A DNA stretch of 41,570 nt from an uncultured Eubacteriales bacterium (GCA_900322215.1 ONYW01000023.1:1-41570), one strand, 5' to 3'; counted from the stretch's first letter, positions 33,021-40,928 are shown. A program made the numbers and translations. The notes: generated from the letters alone by a model not told the origin.

Positions 33021-34666
33021 AAAGACAATCAACGACTCAACATAACAATTCCTATATGGGAGGTGATACCATAACCGCCTTGTATTGCAGGTTATCTTGC
33101 GATGATGGTGACAATCAAGGCGACAGCAACAGCATTAAAAATCAAAAAGCCATACTTGGCAAATATGCGACCGAACACGGATATAGCAACATTCAGTTCT
33201 ACGTGGACGACGGCTACTCCGGCACGAACTTCAACCGACCTGACTTTCAACGGATGATAAAAGACATCGACGCTGGCAAAGTCGCAACGGTTATCGTCAA
33301 GGATATGTCCCGTCTCGGCAGAGATTATCTCAAAGTCGGCTACTATTCCGAAATGTACTTTGGAGAAGCGGGCGTTCACTTTATTGCAATCAACGACGGC
33401 GTGGACAACCTATCCGAAAACGACAGCGACTTCACACCCTTCCGCAACATCATCAACGAGTGGTATGCAAAGGATACGAGCAAGAAAGTAAGAGCTGTGT
33501 TCAAAGCCAAAGGCAATTCGGGTAAGCATCTTTGCACTTGTCCCCCGTATGGCTACATGAAAGACAAAGAAGATAAACAAAAATGGCTTGTGGACGAGGA
33601 AGCCGCAAAGGTCGTAAAAGAGATATTCTCTCTATGTATGAAAGGATACGGTCCGACGCAAATTGCACGGATACTTACGGAACGAGGGATAGATACGCCC
33701 GTGGTGCATAATCGCAAACGCGGATTGCCGACGACAACTTATCAATCGGAGTTCCCTAATATTTGGTGTACCGAGAGCGTCATCCATATCCTTGAGAACA
33801 TGAACTATTGCGGGCATACCGTCAACTTTACGACCAAAAAGAAATCGTACAAGAGCAAGAAGAAACTCCGCTTGCCACGTGAAGATTGGCTCATATTCCG
33901 AGATACGCACGAAGCGTTGATTGATGAAGAAACATACGAAACGGTTCAGCGGATACGGCAAAGCAGACGAAAGCAAAGCGATATGGGCGAGATGAGCGTA
34001 TTTTCGGGACTTGTTTACTGTGCGGACTGTGGCAAGAAAATGTATCTCTGTCGTTGTTCGACGATGAAACAAAAAGAGTACTTTAACTGTTCCACTTACC
34101 GCAAGAAAAGTAAAAGTCTATGTACTTCTCATCAAATAACGGCGGAAGCCGTGGGGCATATCGTGCTGACCGACCTGCAAAGAGTATTGGGGCAATACCA
34201 ATCGGACGAAAAACGGTTTGTTGAGCTGTTACAAAATCAAGTGCAGAAGGAAACCCGAAAGGAACTCATGTTAAAAACGAAAGAATATGAGGACGCCGAA
34301 AAACGTATTACCGCTCTTGACCGTATCATTCAAAGTTTGTACGAAGACAAGATATGCGGCAATATCACCGCAGAACGTTTTGCAAAGATGGCGCAGTCTT
34401 ACGAAGAAGAGCAGTCCACGTTAACAGAGCAAGTCAAGGTGTTACGGGAAGAACTTGCAAAAGCAAAAGAAAACTCCGATAACATAGTCATATTAGTTCG
34501 TCTCGTAAAGAAATACACCGAGATCACCGCACTGACTCCGGAAATAGTCAGAGAGTTCATCGAAAAGATTATCGTTCATCAAGCAGAACGAGTGGACGGT
34601 AAGAAGACGCAAGCCGTCGAAATCATTTACAACGGAATAGGAGCGATTCCTACTCTTATACCGTAA
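33017..34666 (+). CDS. Large serine recombinase (TnpX-like)
   Basis: The protein has 549 residues. The N-terminal resolvase domain has ALYCRLSCDDG with the nucleophile Ser27, VDDGYSGTNFNRPDFQRMI and VIVKDMSRLGRDYL. The recombinase domain follows (PPYGYMKDKEDKQKWLVDEEAA..., GRNxxGxxxILxN-like CTESVIHILENMNYCG). A zinc ribbon (CADC...C...C, about 334-372) and a coiled coil (about 410-500) complete the large-serine-integrase plan. It excises and inserts a circular element at short cores. ATG 33017 is placed by AAGGAG 7 bases upstream; the frame is open back to 32735, but that part overlaps the TnpW-like frame. It is the probable mobiliser of the 24.1-34.8 kb island. Confidence 0.92.
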   Translation: MKRQSTTQHNNSYMGGDTITALYCRLSCDDGDNQGDSNSIKNQKAILGKYATEHGYSNIQFYVDDGYSGTNFNRPDFQRMIKDIDAGKVATVIVKDMSRLGRDYLKVGYYSEMYFGEAGVHFIAINDGVDNLSENDSDFTPFRNIINEWYAKDTSKKVRAVFKAKGNSGKHLCTCPPYGYMKDKEDKQKWLVDEEAAKVVKEIFSLCMKGYGPTQIARILTERGIDTPVVHNRKRGLPTTTYQSEFPNIWCTESVIHILENMNYCGHTVNFTTKKKSYKSKKKLRLPREDWLIFRDTHEALIDEETYETVQRIRQSRRKQSDMGEMSVFSGLVYCADCGKKMYLCRCSTMKQKEYFNCSTYRKKSKSLCTSHQITAEAVGHIVLTDLQRVLGQYQSDEKRFVELLQNQVQKETRKELMLKTKEYEDAEKRITALDRIIQSLYEDKICGNITAERFAKMAQSYEEEQSTLTEQVKVLREELAKAKENSDNIVILVRLVKKYTEITALTPEIVREFIEKIIVHQAERVDGKKTQAVEIIYNGIGAIPTLIP

Positions 34667-34681
34667 TCACCTAAAAAGGAA

Positions 34682-34713
34682 AGAGTGGCATAGCGATTAT
34701 GCTATACCACTCT
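34682..34713. repeat. Inverted repeat after the recombinase gene
   Basis: AGAGTGGcATAGC (34682-34694) and GCTATaCCACTCT (34701-34713) pair in 12 of 13 positions around a six-base loop with no T run. It could be a Rho-aided terminator or an end/recombinase site of the element. Confidence 0.5.
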
Positions 34714-34743
34714 ACCTTGAATGGATAAAATCCCTATGAACGA

Positions 34744-34770
34744 CACCCTTTCGGGGTGCTTTTTATTTTG
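34744..34770 (+). terminator. Intrinsic terminator downstream of the recombinase
   Basis: CACCC-tttcg-GGGTG followed by CTTTTTATTTT. Confidence 0.75.
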
Positions 34771-34779
34771 AAAAATAAA

Positions 34780-34790
34780 ATTGCGATTTG
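34780..34790 (+). repeat. Candidate right attachment repeat of the island
   Basis: Direct repeat ATTGCGATTTG matching 24133-24143. It lies between the element's last terminator and the next host gene. Confidence 0.3.
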
Positions 34791-34851
34791 TGGCACATCT
34801 GTTGCACTTTGTGTGATATAATATTTTCAAGAAAACAAAGGAGCGACAACT

Positions 34852-36189
34852 ATGCCCAACATGTCAAAAGAAACATTCAAAGACGTAAAATACGTCTCGA
34901 TGGTAGATTTTTGCAGAAGAATCGACGAGATTCAAGATATAGACGACAAGCGCGAATTCGCAACCAAGTATTTGTTGACTTACGGAATGAACGGAGCGCA
35001 ACAAGATTATTCTTTGAACGAAGCGATTCACATCGCGCGTGTCAAACTTGCCGACGCGGGTACTGCGCTCAGAAACCAAGTGTATGACAAGACAAACGGC
35101 AAATATCAAGAGGGATTGTTTATTGCCGAAGACCACCCCGAAACTATCAATGCCTACGCAAAGACGAGAGCCGACGACGTCGCCAACGAAATGTTTATGG
35201 GAAGGCCGGGCGAATATTTGCAAAATCGCGCGCGTATCTCCGCTCAAGAAATCGTCGTGCCAAACGAGAACGTTATCGGCGCGACCGATGAGCGTGATCA
35301 CTACCTGAATATGGCAAACAGGCTTGGAGAAGCAACGACGACTCAAGTCTTCGCTCTTGACGACAATTCAAACGCTTTCGACGTAAAATTCCGTATGGAA
35401 GCAAAATTCGGTAGCAGACAGGCACTTGAAAGAATCGTCAAGAACACAAAAGCAGGATTCTTCTCAAGATTGTTCAGGACGTCTTCCGCCGCAGGCAAAA
35501 ATCTTGAAAGCACCTACAAATCGTTTAACGATCCAAACGGCGACCTACACGGCAACCTCGACGCCGTTGAAAGAGCGGGAGAAGAATACCTCAAACACAA
35601 GTTCCCCGGCTGGAAACCGGGCAAGCCTTTCCCGACTGCCGAACAACTTGACAGACTAGACGCAACCTCAAAGGCAAGAGCGATGCTCAGCATAGGCTTG
35701 ATAGAGGCTGCAAAAGCGCAACGCTCCGTCGTCGAACCTTTCTGGCAAATGACGGAAGGCTCTACCATTCAAGACATCAGCTACAAGGACGTCATAGATG
35801 CCGAAGCACAGGCGGAGGCTTCCCTCAAGGCGCAAAAAGAAGCCGCTGCATTGCAGGCGCAAAAAGAAAAGGAAGAGTTTTTCAAAGGCGCAGCGGAAGC
35901 GGAGACGAAAACTTCTCTCAAAGGCGATTCAGCCTTCCTTGACGAGGTCGCGGACAAAGATGTGCATGCCACAGGCGACGAAAATCCTCTTGAAGAAGAC
36001 ATCGTGAATGCCGTGGACAAACTTGGAGAGTCCTACGACGAACAACAACACTTTCAAGAACAATTCAAGTCCGACCTTGAAATGGACGACAGCGTGCATA
36101 TCGACACGGCAAAGCAAGAGGCGGAAGCAAACGGTCTCATAACAAAGTTCAGCGAAGCCCCCAACAGGTCGCTTGAGGACACGCTCTAA
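34852..36189 (+). CDS. Uncharacterised 445-residue cytoplasmic protein
   Basis: I do not recognise this family. AAGGAG nine bases upstream supports ATG 34852, and a TATAAT box at 34816 suggests its own promoter. There is no signal peptide or membrane segment. The N-terminal 300 residues are a mixed, mainly helical globular part (FKDVKYVSMVDFCRRIDEIQDIDDKREFATKYLLTYG...). Residues about 310-345 form an alanine/glutamate/lysine-rich coiled coil (AEAQAEASLKAQKEAAALQAQKEK), and the acidic C-terminus looks disordered. Base composition is host-like and a host terminator follows, so it is probably outside the mobile island. It is monocistronic. Confidence 0.8.
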   Translation: MPNMSKETFKDVKYVSMVDFCRRIDEIQDIDDKREFATKYLLTYGMNGAQQDYSLNEAIHIARVKLADAGTALRNQVYDKTNGKYQEGLFIAEDHPETINAYAKTRADDVANEMFMGRPGEYLQNRARISAQEIVVPNENVIGATDERDHYLNMANRLGEATTTQVFALDDNSNAFDVKFRMEAKFGSRQALERIVKNTKAGFFSRLFRTSSAAGKNLESTYKSFNDPNGDLHGNLDAVERAGEEYLKHKFPGWKPGKPFPTAEQLDRLDATSKARAMLSIGLIEAAKAQRSVVEPFWQMTEGSTIQDISYKDVIDAEAQAEASLKAQKEAAALQAQKEKEEFFKGAAEAETKTSLKGDSAFLDEVADKDVHATGDENPLEEDIVNAVDKLGESYDEQQHFQEQFKSDLEMDDSVHIDTAKQEAEANGLITKFSEAPNRSLEDTL

Positions 36190-36200
36190 TCATCAACCGA

Positions 36201-36232
36201 AAAAGCACTCCCGAAAGAGAGTGTTTTTTTTA
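36201..36232 (+). terminator. Terminator of the 445-residue protein gene
   Basis: GCACTC pairs with GAGTGT/T around ccgaaaga with an A tract before and eight T after, 12 bases past the stop codon. Confidence 0.75.
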
Positions 36233-36267
36233 TTGCTATAATATCACTATGGTGAAAACTAAATAAG

Positions 36268-36291
36268 AAGGCGCGGACACTTCGTGTCTTT
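36268..36291. repeat. Dispersed 24-base hairpin repeat, copy 1
   Basis: AAGGCGCG followed by GACAC-ttc-GTGTC and TTT; an identical 24-base copy in the same orientation is at 37032-37055. This copy is followed by a degenerate MITE-end-like sequence (gttgaatgag...aatgaggaat). Confidence 0.7.
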
Positions 36292-36362
36292 GTTGAATGA
36301 GAAATTAGAAATGAGGAATTTCGAAAAATAAATATTTACTCCTTTCAATAAATACTTTACTA

Positions 36363-36578
36363 TTAAATATCCTTGTATCCAAACAATTCGTTCGGAGTTG
36401 TGTCTAACAAATCGCATAGGAAAAGTATTTGAGAATAATTGAGTTCAAAGACGCCGTTTTCAAATCTACTATACTGTTGCTGAGTCATATGCGCAAAATT
36501 TGCGACCTCTTTTTGAGTGTATCCTTTTGCTTTTCTTGCATTCTTTAAGTTTTGACCGATAATCTTCGCTGTTTCCAT
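36363..36578 (-). CDS. XRE-family (Cro/CI-type) transcription regulator
   Basis: This 71-residue protein is essentially a single HTH_3 domain: IGQNLKNARKAKGYTQKEVANFAHMTQQQYSRFENG, then the supporting helices ELNYSQILFLCDLLDTTPNELFG. It has no sensory domain. No Shine-Dalgarno sequence precedes ATG 36578, while a TAATAT box ends about seven bases before it, so the mRNA may be leaderless. It is divergent from a small zinc-ribbon protein gene, and TGATGTA palindromes lie in the shared 90-base region; it probably represses that gene and itself. Confidence 0.88.
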   Translation of the reverse strand: METAKIIGQNLKNARKAKGYTQKEVANFAHMTQQQYSRFENGVFELNYSQILFLCDLLDTTPNELFGYKDI

Positions 36579-36598
36579 ATTTTAATATTATTATTTTG

Positions 36599-36605
36599 TG
36601 ATGTA
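36599..36605. promoter_or_regulatory. Second TGATGTA half-site near the XRE promoter
   Basis: TGATGTA within TTTTG-TGATGTA-AAATA repeats one arm of the operator at 36617-36637 and lies on the regulator's own promoter side. Confidence 0.4.
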
Positions 36606-36611
36606 AAATAC

Positions 36612-36640
36612 TTGACATACATCACTTTATGATGTATATT
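36612..36640 (+). promoter_or_regulatory. Promoter of the zinc-ribbon membrane protein
   Basis: Perfect -35 TTGACA (36612-36617), 17-base spacer, -10 TATATT (36635-36640). Confidence 0.85.
36617..36637. promoter_or_regulatory. Probable operator for the XRE regulator
   Basis: A perfect inverted repeat, ATACATCA-CTTTA-TGATGTAT, fills the spacer between the -35 and -10 boxes, an ideal repressor position. Confidence 0.7.
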
Positions 36641-36668
36641 TAATTTATCAAACAAAGGAGGAACAACT

Positions 36669-36884
36669 ATGGCAAAAGCTAAGTACTGCCCGAATTGCAA
36701 AAGAATGGTTACACCGACAAAAAAATTCAACTGGGCATTATGCTTGTTCGCAGGTGGATTCTTGTGGTATTTACCTTTCTATTTCTTAAAAGGCAAAAAA
36801 TGTCCTATCTGCAAATCCAAGTGCATGAGCGAAAAGAAAGCGGTCAAAAAAGGCTTGCTTCCTGCACCGGTATCAGTTAAATAG
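36669..36884 (+). CDS. Small zinc-ribbon membrane protein
   Basis: This 71-residue protein starts with KYCPNCKRMVTPTKKFNW, has a hydrophobic stretch of about 18 residues (ALCLFAGGFLWYLPFYFL, about 23-40), then KCPICKSKC and a basic tail. The two CxxC pairs around a membrane hairpin resemble the LITAF-like/zinc-ribbon arrangement, with the cysteines meeting at the membrane surface. AAAGGAGG precedes ATG 36669. It is divergent from the XRE regulator, which probably controls it. The function is unknown; a stress or small toxin role would be guesswork. Confidence 0.75.
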   Translation: MAKAKYCPNCKRMVTPTKKFNWALCLFAGGFLWYLPFYFLKGKKCPICKSKCMSEKKAVKKGLLPAPVSVK

Positions 36885-36910
36885 TTATTACATCCATTAT
36901 TACGCTATTA

Positions 36911-36955
36911 TAGAAAGGCCTCACGAATTTGTGAGGTCTTTCTATTTGTTTTTAG
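36911..36955 (+). terminator. Terminator of the zinc-ribbon protein gene
   Basis: TAGAAAGgCCTCAC pairs with GTGAGGtCTTTCTA around gaattt, followed by TTTGTTTTT. Confidence 0.8.
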
Positions 36956-37031
36956 TGATTGGTTTATTTCATGCCATGCACTTAGTCTCGATGTTACATC
37001 ATATATTACCCATAATAAAAGCCTTCCCCTT

Positions 37032-37055
37032 AAGGCGCGGACACTTCGTGTCTTT
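37032..37055. repeat. Dispersed 24-base hairpin repeat, copy 2
   Basis: Identical to 36268-36291, including the GACAC-ttc-GTGTC hairpin. It lies in the 315-base spacer between the zinc-ribbon gene and hydA, which otherwise holds only terminators. Confidence 0.7.
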
Positions 37056-37072
37056 ATTATTATTTTTATTGC

Positions 37073-37200
37073 AAAAAACAGCGTGAAAGAGATGAGATGC
37101 AAGGAAGGGCGTTTTTTTATTGCAGGCGCGTACTCGCCGTACGTAACTGCAATAAAAAAGCGACCTGACAAAGCAGGTCGCTCTTCTCACGCTGTTTTTT
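37073..37200 (-). terminator. Nested triple inverted repeat at the hydA 3' end
   Basis: The outer arms AAAAAACAGCGTGA (37073-37086) and TCACGCTGTTTTTT (37187-37200) begin at the hydA stop codon. Inside lie GCGTTTTTTTATTGCAG (37109-37125) facing CTGCAATAAAAAAGC (37147-37161) and GCGACCTG/CAGGTCGC (37160-37181). The compact last hairpin or the outer one can terminate hydA; the nesting is unusual. Confidence 0.65.
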
Positions 37201-38963
37201 TAGAAGCGGGAGCGGTTGGAATTGTAATGCGTATGCAACAGCTCATGCGCTTTGTGGCTGTTCGGCTCGCCCAAGAAGTCCTTGTAAAGTTCGATGATTT
37301 GAGGATTCTTGTGGGAGACGCGAAGTTCTCTGGATTCGTCCTCTTGGTAGAGTGCCGCCGCGCGTTTTGCCTTGTAGGTGTCGAGGATGTTGTCGTCTTC
37401 GTTTGGCAAGAAGCAAGGCTTGACGTACGGTTGACCGCCGCCTGCGACGCAACCGCCCGGGCAGCCCATGATCTCGATGAAGTGATACGGGCTCTTGCCT
37501 TCACGGATTTGGTCAAGCAAAACTTTTGCGTTCTTCATACCGTGAGCGACAGCGACTTTCACGTCCATACCGCCGAGGTGATACGTTGCCTCTTTGATGC
37601 CCTCGAGACCGCGGACGTCTTGGAGTTCGACGTGTTCGAGTTCTTTGCCGTTGAGAACTGCAGCAGCAGTTCTGAGAGCCGCTTCCATAACGCCGCCGCT
37701 TGCGCCGAAGATGACGCCTGCGCCTGTGTAATCGCCGACGATATCGTTGTCGAATTGCTCGTCAGGAAGTTTTGTAAAGCGGATACCCGCACGTCTAATC
37801 ATCTTGCCGAGTTCACGAGTCGTGAGAACTGCGTCGACGTCTGCAAGACCGTCATGACCGAGTTCGGGACGAGTCTTTTCAAACTTCTTTGCGGTGCAAG
37901 GCATGATAGACACGACAAACATATCTTTCGGATCGATGCCGTTCTTCTCTGCATAGTATGTTTTGAGGATTGCGCCGAACATCTCGTGAGGAGATTTGCA
38001 GGATGAGAGGTGATCTAGGAGATCGCCATAGTAGTATTCCGCATAGTTGACCCAGCCCGGTGAGCAAGACGTAATCATCGGAAGCACGCCGCCGTTCTTG
38101 ACTCTGCCGAGGAGTTCGTTTGCCTCTTCCATGATGGTGAGGTCTGCGCCGAAGTTTGTGTCGAAGACTTTCTTGAAGCCGAGACGACGGAGAGCCGCGA
38201 CCATCTTGCCCGTGACGAGAGAGCCGATAGGCATATCGAACTCTTCACCGAGAGCCGCGCGGACTGCAGGAGCGGTTTGTACGACGACGTACTTGCCCGC
38301 CTTGAATGCGGCGTCGACCTTGTCGAGTTCGGAGACTTCCATGAGAGCGCCTGTCGGGCAAACCGTTGTGCATTGACCGCAAAGGATACACGGAGAATCC
38401 GCAAAACTTCTATTCTCGGCAGGAGCGACGATAGTCTTGAAACCGCGTCTTTCAAAGCCGAGCACGGAGAGACCGTGCGCGTTTTTGCAACGCTCGATAC
38501 ATCTACCGCAAAGCACGCACTTTGAAGTGTCGCGCTTGATGGACGGAGTGAGTCTGTCGATAGAGACAGGCGTTTTTTCGCCCTCGTATATGTCTTCTCT
38601 TGCGCCTGTGAGAACCGCTACGTGCAAAAGTTCGCACTTGCCGTTCTTGTCGCACTCTTGGCAGTTCCTATTGTGGTTGGAAAGAAGAAGTTCGACGGAA
38701 GATCTTCTTGCCTCGACTGCCTTCGGAGAAGAAATCGTGATTTCCATACCTTCGGCGACAGGATAGACGCAAGAAGCGACGAGACCTCTTGCACCCGTTG
38801 CCTCGACGAGGCATACGCGGCAGGAACCGCGAGAGCATTCGCCGTGGTTGAAAGCGCAAAGGGACGGGATTTCGTAGCCGCAAGCCTTTGCCGCTTCAAG
38901 AATTGTAAGACCTTGTTCTACTTGATAAGGAACGCCTTCAATTTTGATATTGATTTTAGCCAT
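37200..38963 (-). CDS. hydA: [FeFe]-hydrogenase catalytic subunit HydA (NAD(P)-linked, electron-bifurcating type)
   Basis: The 587-residue enzyme reduces protons to H2. In order: an N-terminal [2Fe-2S] domain with CAFNHGECSRGSCRVC; the His-ligated [4Fe-4S] segment HNRNCQECDKNGKC; two [4Fe-4S] motifs CVLCGRCIERC and CILCGQCTTVCP; then the H-cluster motifs TSCSPGW (L1), MPCTAKKFE (L2) and MGCPGGCVAGGGQP (L3); then the small-subunit-like C-terminus. This is the HydA/HndD form that partners with a NuoF-like HydB to oxidise NADH and ferredoxin together. GGGAGGG precedes ATG 38963, and hydB ends 17 bases upstream, so they form one operon. Confidence 0.95.
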   Translation of the reverse strand: MAKINIKIEGVPYQVEQGLTILEAAKACGYEIPSLCAFNHGECSRGSCRVCLVEATGARGLVASCVYPVAEGMEITISSPKAVEARRSSVELLLSNHNRNCQECDKNGKCELLHVAVLTGAREDIYEGEKTPVSIDRLTPSIKRDTSKCVLCGRCIERCKNAHGLSVLGFERRGFKTIVAPAENRSFADSPCILCGQCTTVCPTGALMEVSELDKVDAAFKAGKYVVVQTAPAVRAALGEEFDMPIGSLVTGKMVAALRRLGFKKVFDTNFGADLTIMEEANELLGRVKNGGVLPMITSCSPGWVNYAEYYYGDLLDHLSSCKSPHEMFGAILKTYYAEKNGIDPKDMFVVSIMPCTAKKFEKTRPELGHDGLADVDAVLTTRELGKMIRRAGIRFTKLPDEQFDNDIVGDYTGAGVIFGASGGVMEAALRTAAAVLNGKELEHVELQDVRGLEGIKEATYHLGGMDVKVAVAHGMKNAKVLLDQIREGKSPYHFIEIMGCPGGCVAGGGQPYVKPCFLPNEDDNILDTYKAKRAAALYQEDESRELRVSHKNPQIIELYKDFLGEPNSHKAHELLHTHYNSNRSRF

Positions 38964-38980
38964 AGTTTATCCCTCCCTGA

Positions 38981-40150
38981 TTATTGTTTGCTGATTGCCT
39001 TAAATTTACAACCTGCCATACACATACCGCACTTGATGCACTTGGATTGGTCTATAACTCTTGACGGGAGTTTGTGTCCCGGAGCGACGTAGTCCGTCTT
39101 GGAGATAGCGTTCACCGGGCATTGTCTCTCGCAGAGACCGCAACCGATACATTTTTCTTTGTCGATATGATATTGCATGAGGCTCTTGCAGACGTGTGCC
39201 GGACACTTCTTGTCAACGATGTGCGCCATGTATTCGTCTTTGAAGTGCGCGAGCGTTGAAAGAATCGGGTTCGGAGCAGTTTGTCCGAGAGCGCAGAGAG
39301 AGTCGTTTTTGATATTCTCGGCAAGGGCCGTGAGTTTGTCGAGGTCCTCGAGCGTCGCTTGTCCTTTTGTAATCTTGGTGAGAATTTCAAGCATACGCTT
39401 TGTACCGATACGGCACGGAGAGCACTTTCCGCAGGATTCGTCGCAAATAAATTCCATATAGAACTTTGCAACGTCAACCATACAGTTGTCTTCGTCCATG
39501 ACGATAGCACCGCCTGAGCCCATCATAGAGCCCTTTGCGATGAGGTTGTCGAAGTCGATGAGAGCGTCGAGGTCGTCGGCTGTAAGGCATCCGCCTGACG
39601 GTCCGCCCGTTTGAATGGCTTTGAACTTCTTGCCGTTCGGAATACCGCCGCCGATGTCGTAAATGAGTTCTCTGAGCGTCGTGCCCATAGGAACTTCGAC
39701 GAGACCGACGTTGTTGACCTTTCCGCCGAGTGCGAAGACCTTCGTGCCTTTGGACTTTTCGGTGCCGTGTTTCGCAAACTCAGCCGCACCCTCTCTCATG
39801 ATGTAAGGAACGCATGCGAGAGTCTCGACGTTGTTGACGATCGTGGGCTTCTGCCACAGACCCTTGACAGCCGGGAAAGGCGGACGCGGACGCGGCATGC
39901 CTCTCTTGCCCTCGATGGAGTTAAGGAGCGCTGTCTCCTCACCGCAGACGAACGCGCCGGCGCCGAGGCGGAGGTGACATCTGAAGGAGAAGTCCGTGCC
40001 GAAGATGTTGTCGCCGAGAAGGCCGGCTTCTTCGAGCTGCTTGATGGCAAGACGCAGACGGCGAACCGCGATCGGGTACTCCGCGCGGACGTAGAAATAG
40101 CCGTTCTTCGCGCCGATCGCGTAGCCGGCGATCGCCATGCCTTCGATGAC
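38981..40150 (-). CDS. hydB: HydB/NuoF-like hydrogenase subunit, 5' end lost at a sequence junction
   Basis: 389 C-terminal residues remain. They start at [14 protein letters not shown], in the FMN-binding part of the NuoF fold, and continue with [19 protein letters not shown], the NADH/FMN glycine-rich regions, the SLBB part and the cluster motif [13 protein letters not shown]. Two C-terminal [4Fe-4S] ferredoxin motifs ([23 protein letters not shown]) follow, an extension typical of HydB. The FMN loop and the thioredoxin-like N-terminus, about 200 residues, are missing: upstream of 40150 the frame runs on to 40387 but encodes no HydB sequence. Codon use changes inside the gene. HydB oxidises NADH and feeds HydA. 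Confidence 0.9.
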   Translation of the reverse strand, partial: VIEGMAIAGYAIGAKNGYFYVRAEYPIAVRRLRLAIKQLEEAGLLGDNIFGTDFSFRCHLRLGAGAFVCGEETALLNSIEGKRGMPRPRPPFPAVKGLWQKPTIVNNVETLACVPYIMREGAAEFAKHGTEKSKGTKVFALGGKVNNVGLVEVPMGTTLRELIYDIGGGIPNGKKFKAIQTGGPSGGCLTADDLDALIDFDNLIAKGSMMGSGGAIVMDEDNCMVDVAKFYMEFICDESCGKCSPCRIGTKRMLEILTKITKGQATLEDLDKLTALAENIKNDSLCALGQTAPNPILSTLAHFKDEYMAHIVDKKCPAHVCKSLMQYHIDKEKCIGCGLCERQCPVNAISKTDYVAPGHKLPSRVIDQSKCIKCGMCMAGCKFKAISKQ

Positions 40151-40288
40151 GGCAGCTACACCTTCCTCACGAACTACGACGAAGAACTTCAGACCGGGAC
40201 GCTTCTCTACTGGGACGGTTACAGTGAGCACAAGCCGGTCCTGGTCAGCAGAAATGCTGCCGGCACGAAGAAGGGAACGTACGAGTAA
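40142..40288 (+). CDS. C-terminal fragment of an unknown protein (foreign segment)
   Basis: The frame ending at TGA-free TAA 40286-40288 encodes about 48 residues ([20 protein letters not shown]..., [18 protein letters not shown]). They look like a natural protein end in codons unlike the main genome (CAG, CTG, CTT mixture). Its start is cut off where HydB begins on the other strand, so this is taken as a gene end joined by assembly. I do not recognise the family. Confidence 0.4.
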   Translation, partial: FDDGSYTFLTNYDEELQTGTLLYWDGYSEHKPVLVSRNAAGTKKGTYE

Positions 40289-40337
40289 AGGTGTTTTCGG
40301 AACAGTGATCTGCTGCTCCTGAGGGTTTGGCTTGAGC

Positions 40338-40502
40338 GTGAATGTTTCTAAAAAAGGCAATATCGATTTCACGAAGGGCAGCATCATACGGAATCTGATC
40401 CTGTTCTTCGTCCCTATCGTGCTGGGGGAGCTGTTCCAGAATTATTTTGCGGTCCGGGGACAGATCCGGGAAAAGATCACTGCCGCAAAAGCGCCGGTAT
40501 GA
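40338..40502 (+). pseudogene. N-terminal fragment of a MATE-type transporter
   Basis: From GTG 40338 the frame reads [19 protein letters not shown] followed by [18 protein letters not shown], the characteristic start of MATE multidrug exporters (TKGSI...ILLFFxPILLGxLFQ). After about 37 residues it turns into VRGQIREKITAAKAPV and stops, whereas a MATE protein has about 450 residues. Either a truncated gene or a second join in the assembly near 40440-40455. Confidence 0.45.
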
Positions 40503-40550
40503 AAGAAAAGATCGGAAAACAAAGGATGATCAAAGAAAACAAAAAGAAAC

Positions 40551-40597
40551 AAAGGAAAAGAGCTTCCGCTGCGAGACGGAAGCTCTTTTCCTTTGTT
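40551..40597 (+). terminator. Strong terminator-like hairpin
   Basis: An 18-base perfect stem: 40551-40568 (AAAGGAAAAGAGCTTCCG) pairs with 40577-40594 around ctgcgaga, ending in TTTGTT. Confidence 0.8.
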
Positions 40598-40650
40598 ATA
40601 AAGCAAGATCAAAAAGAGGGGGGTCTTATGATCGTGGCTGGTTAGGGGGG

Positions 40651-40674
40651 CCGGACAGCCCGGAGGCTGTCCGG
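40651..40674. repeat. Perfect palindrome
   Basis: CCGGACAGCC-cgga-GGCTGTCCGG, a 10-base stem without a T run. Confidence 0.6.
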
Positions 40675-40899
40675 TATGAGTATGAAAAAGCTTTGCAGTT
40701 CAGTCTATCGGAACTCTGTCCTGCGTCCTTTCTCAAGGACAAGTACATCATACGGAAAATTTGTGTCGAAAATATGGACTCATGCTAAAAAATGAATAAA
40801 GAGGATTAAGAAAATAAAACGTAAAAGTAAAGGGAAACGGAAGCTCCGGAAACCGCGGAACTGCACAGGATTTCCTGCCCGGGACCGGGGACGCATTAC

Positions 40900-40928
40900 T
40901 TGCATAATGCAGGTGCTTCCGATATAAT
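40900..40928 (+). promoter_or_regulatory. Promoter upstream of mreB
   Basis: -35 TTGCAT (40900-40905), 17-base spacer, perfect -10 TATAAT (40923-40928). Confidence 0.7.

Noticed and set aside
39611-40141. Plus-strand ORF opposite hydB running into 40288
   Set aside because: Up to 40141 it is the antisense of conserved HydB; only the part after the junction looks like a natural protein and is listed as a fragment.
40151-40387. N-terminal extension of the hydB frame
   Set aside because: These residues have no similarity to the HydB/NuoF N-terminus and are antisense to a MATE-like start; the frame is open by chance across a join.
40447-40788. 113-codon Lys/Arg-rich ORF in the foreign segment
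   Set aside because: It runs through a strong terminator hairpin and a perfect palindrome, lacks a ribosome site, and is low in complexity.
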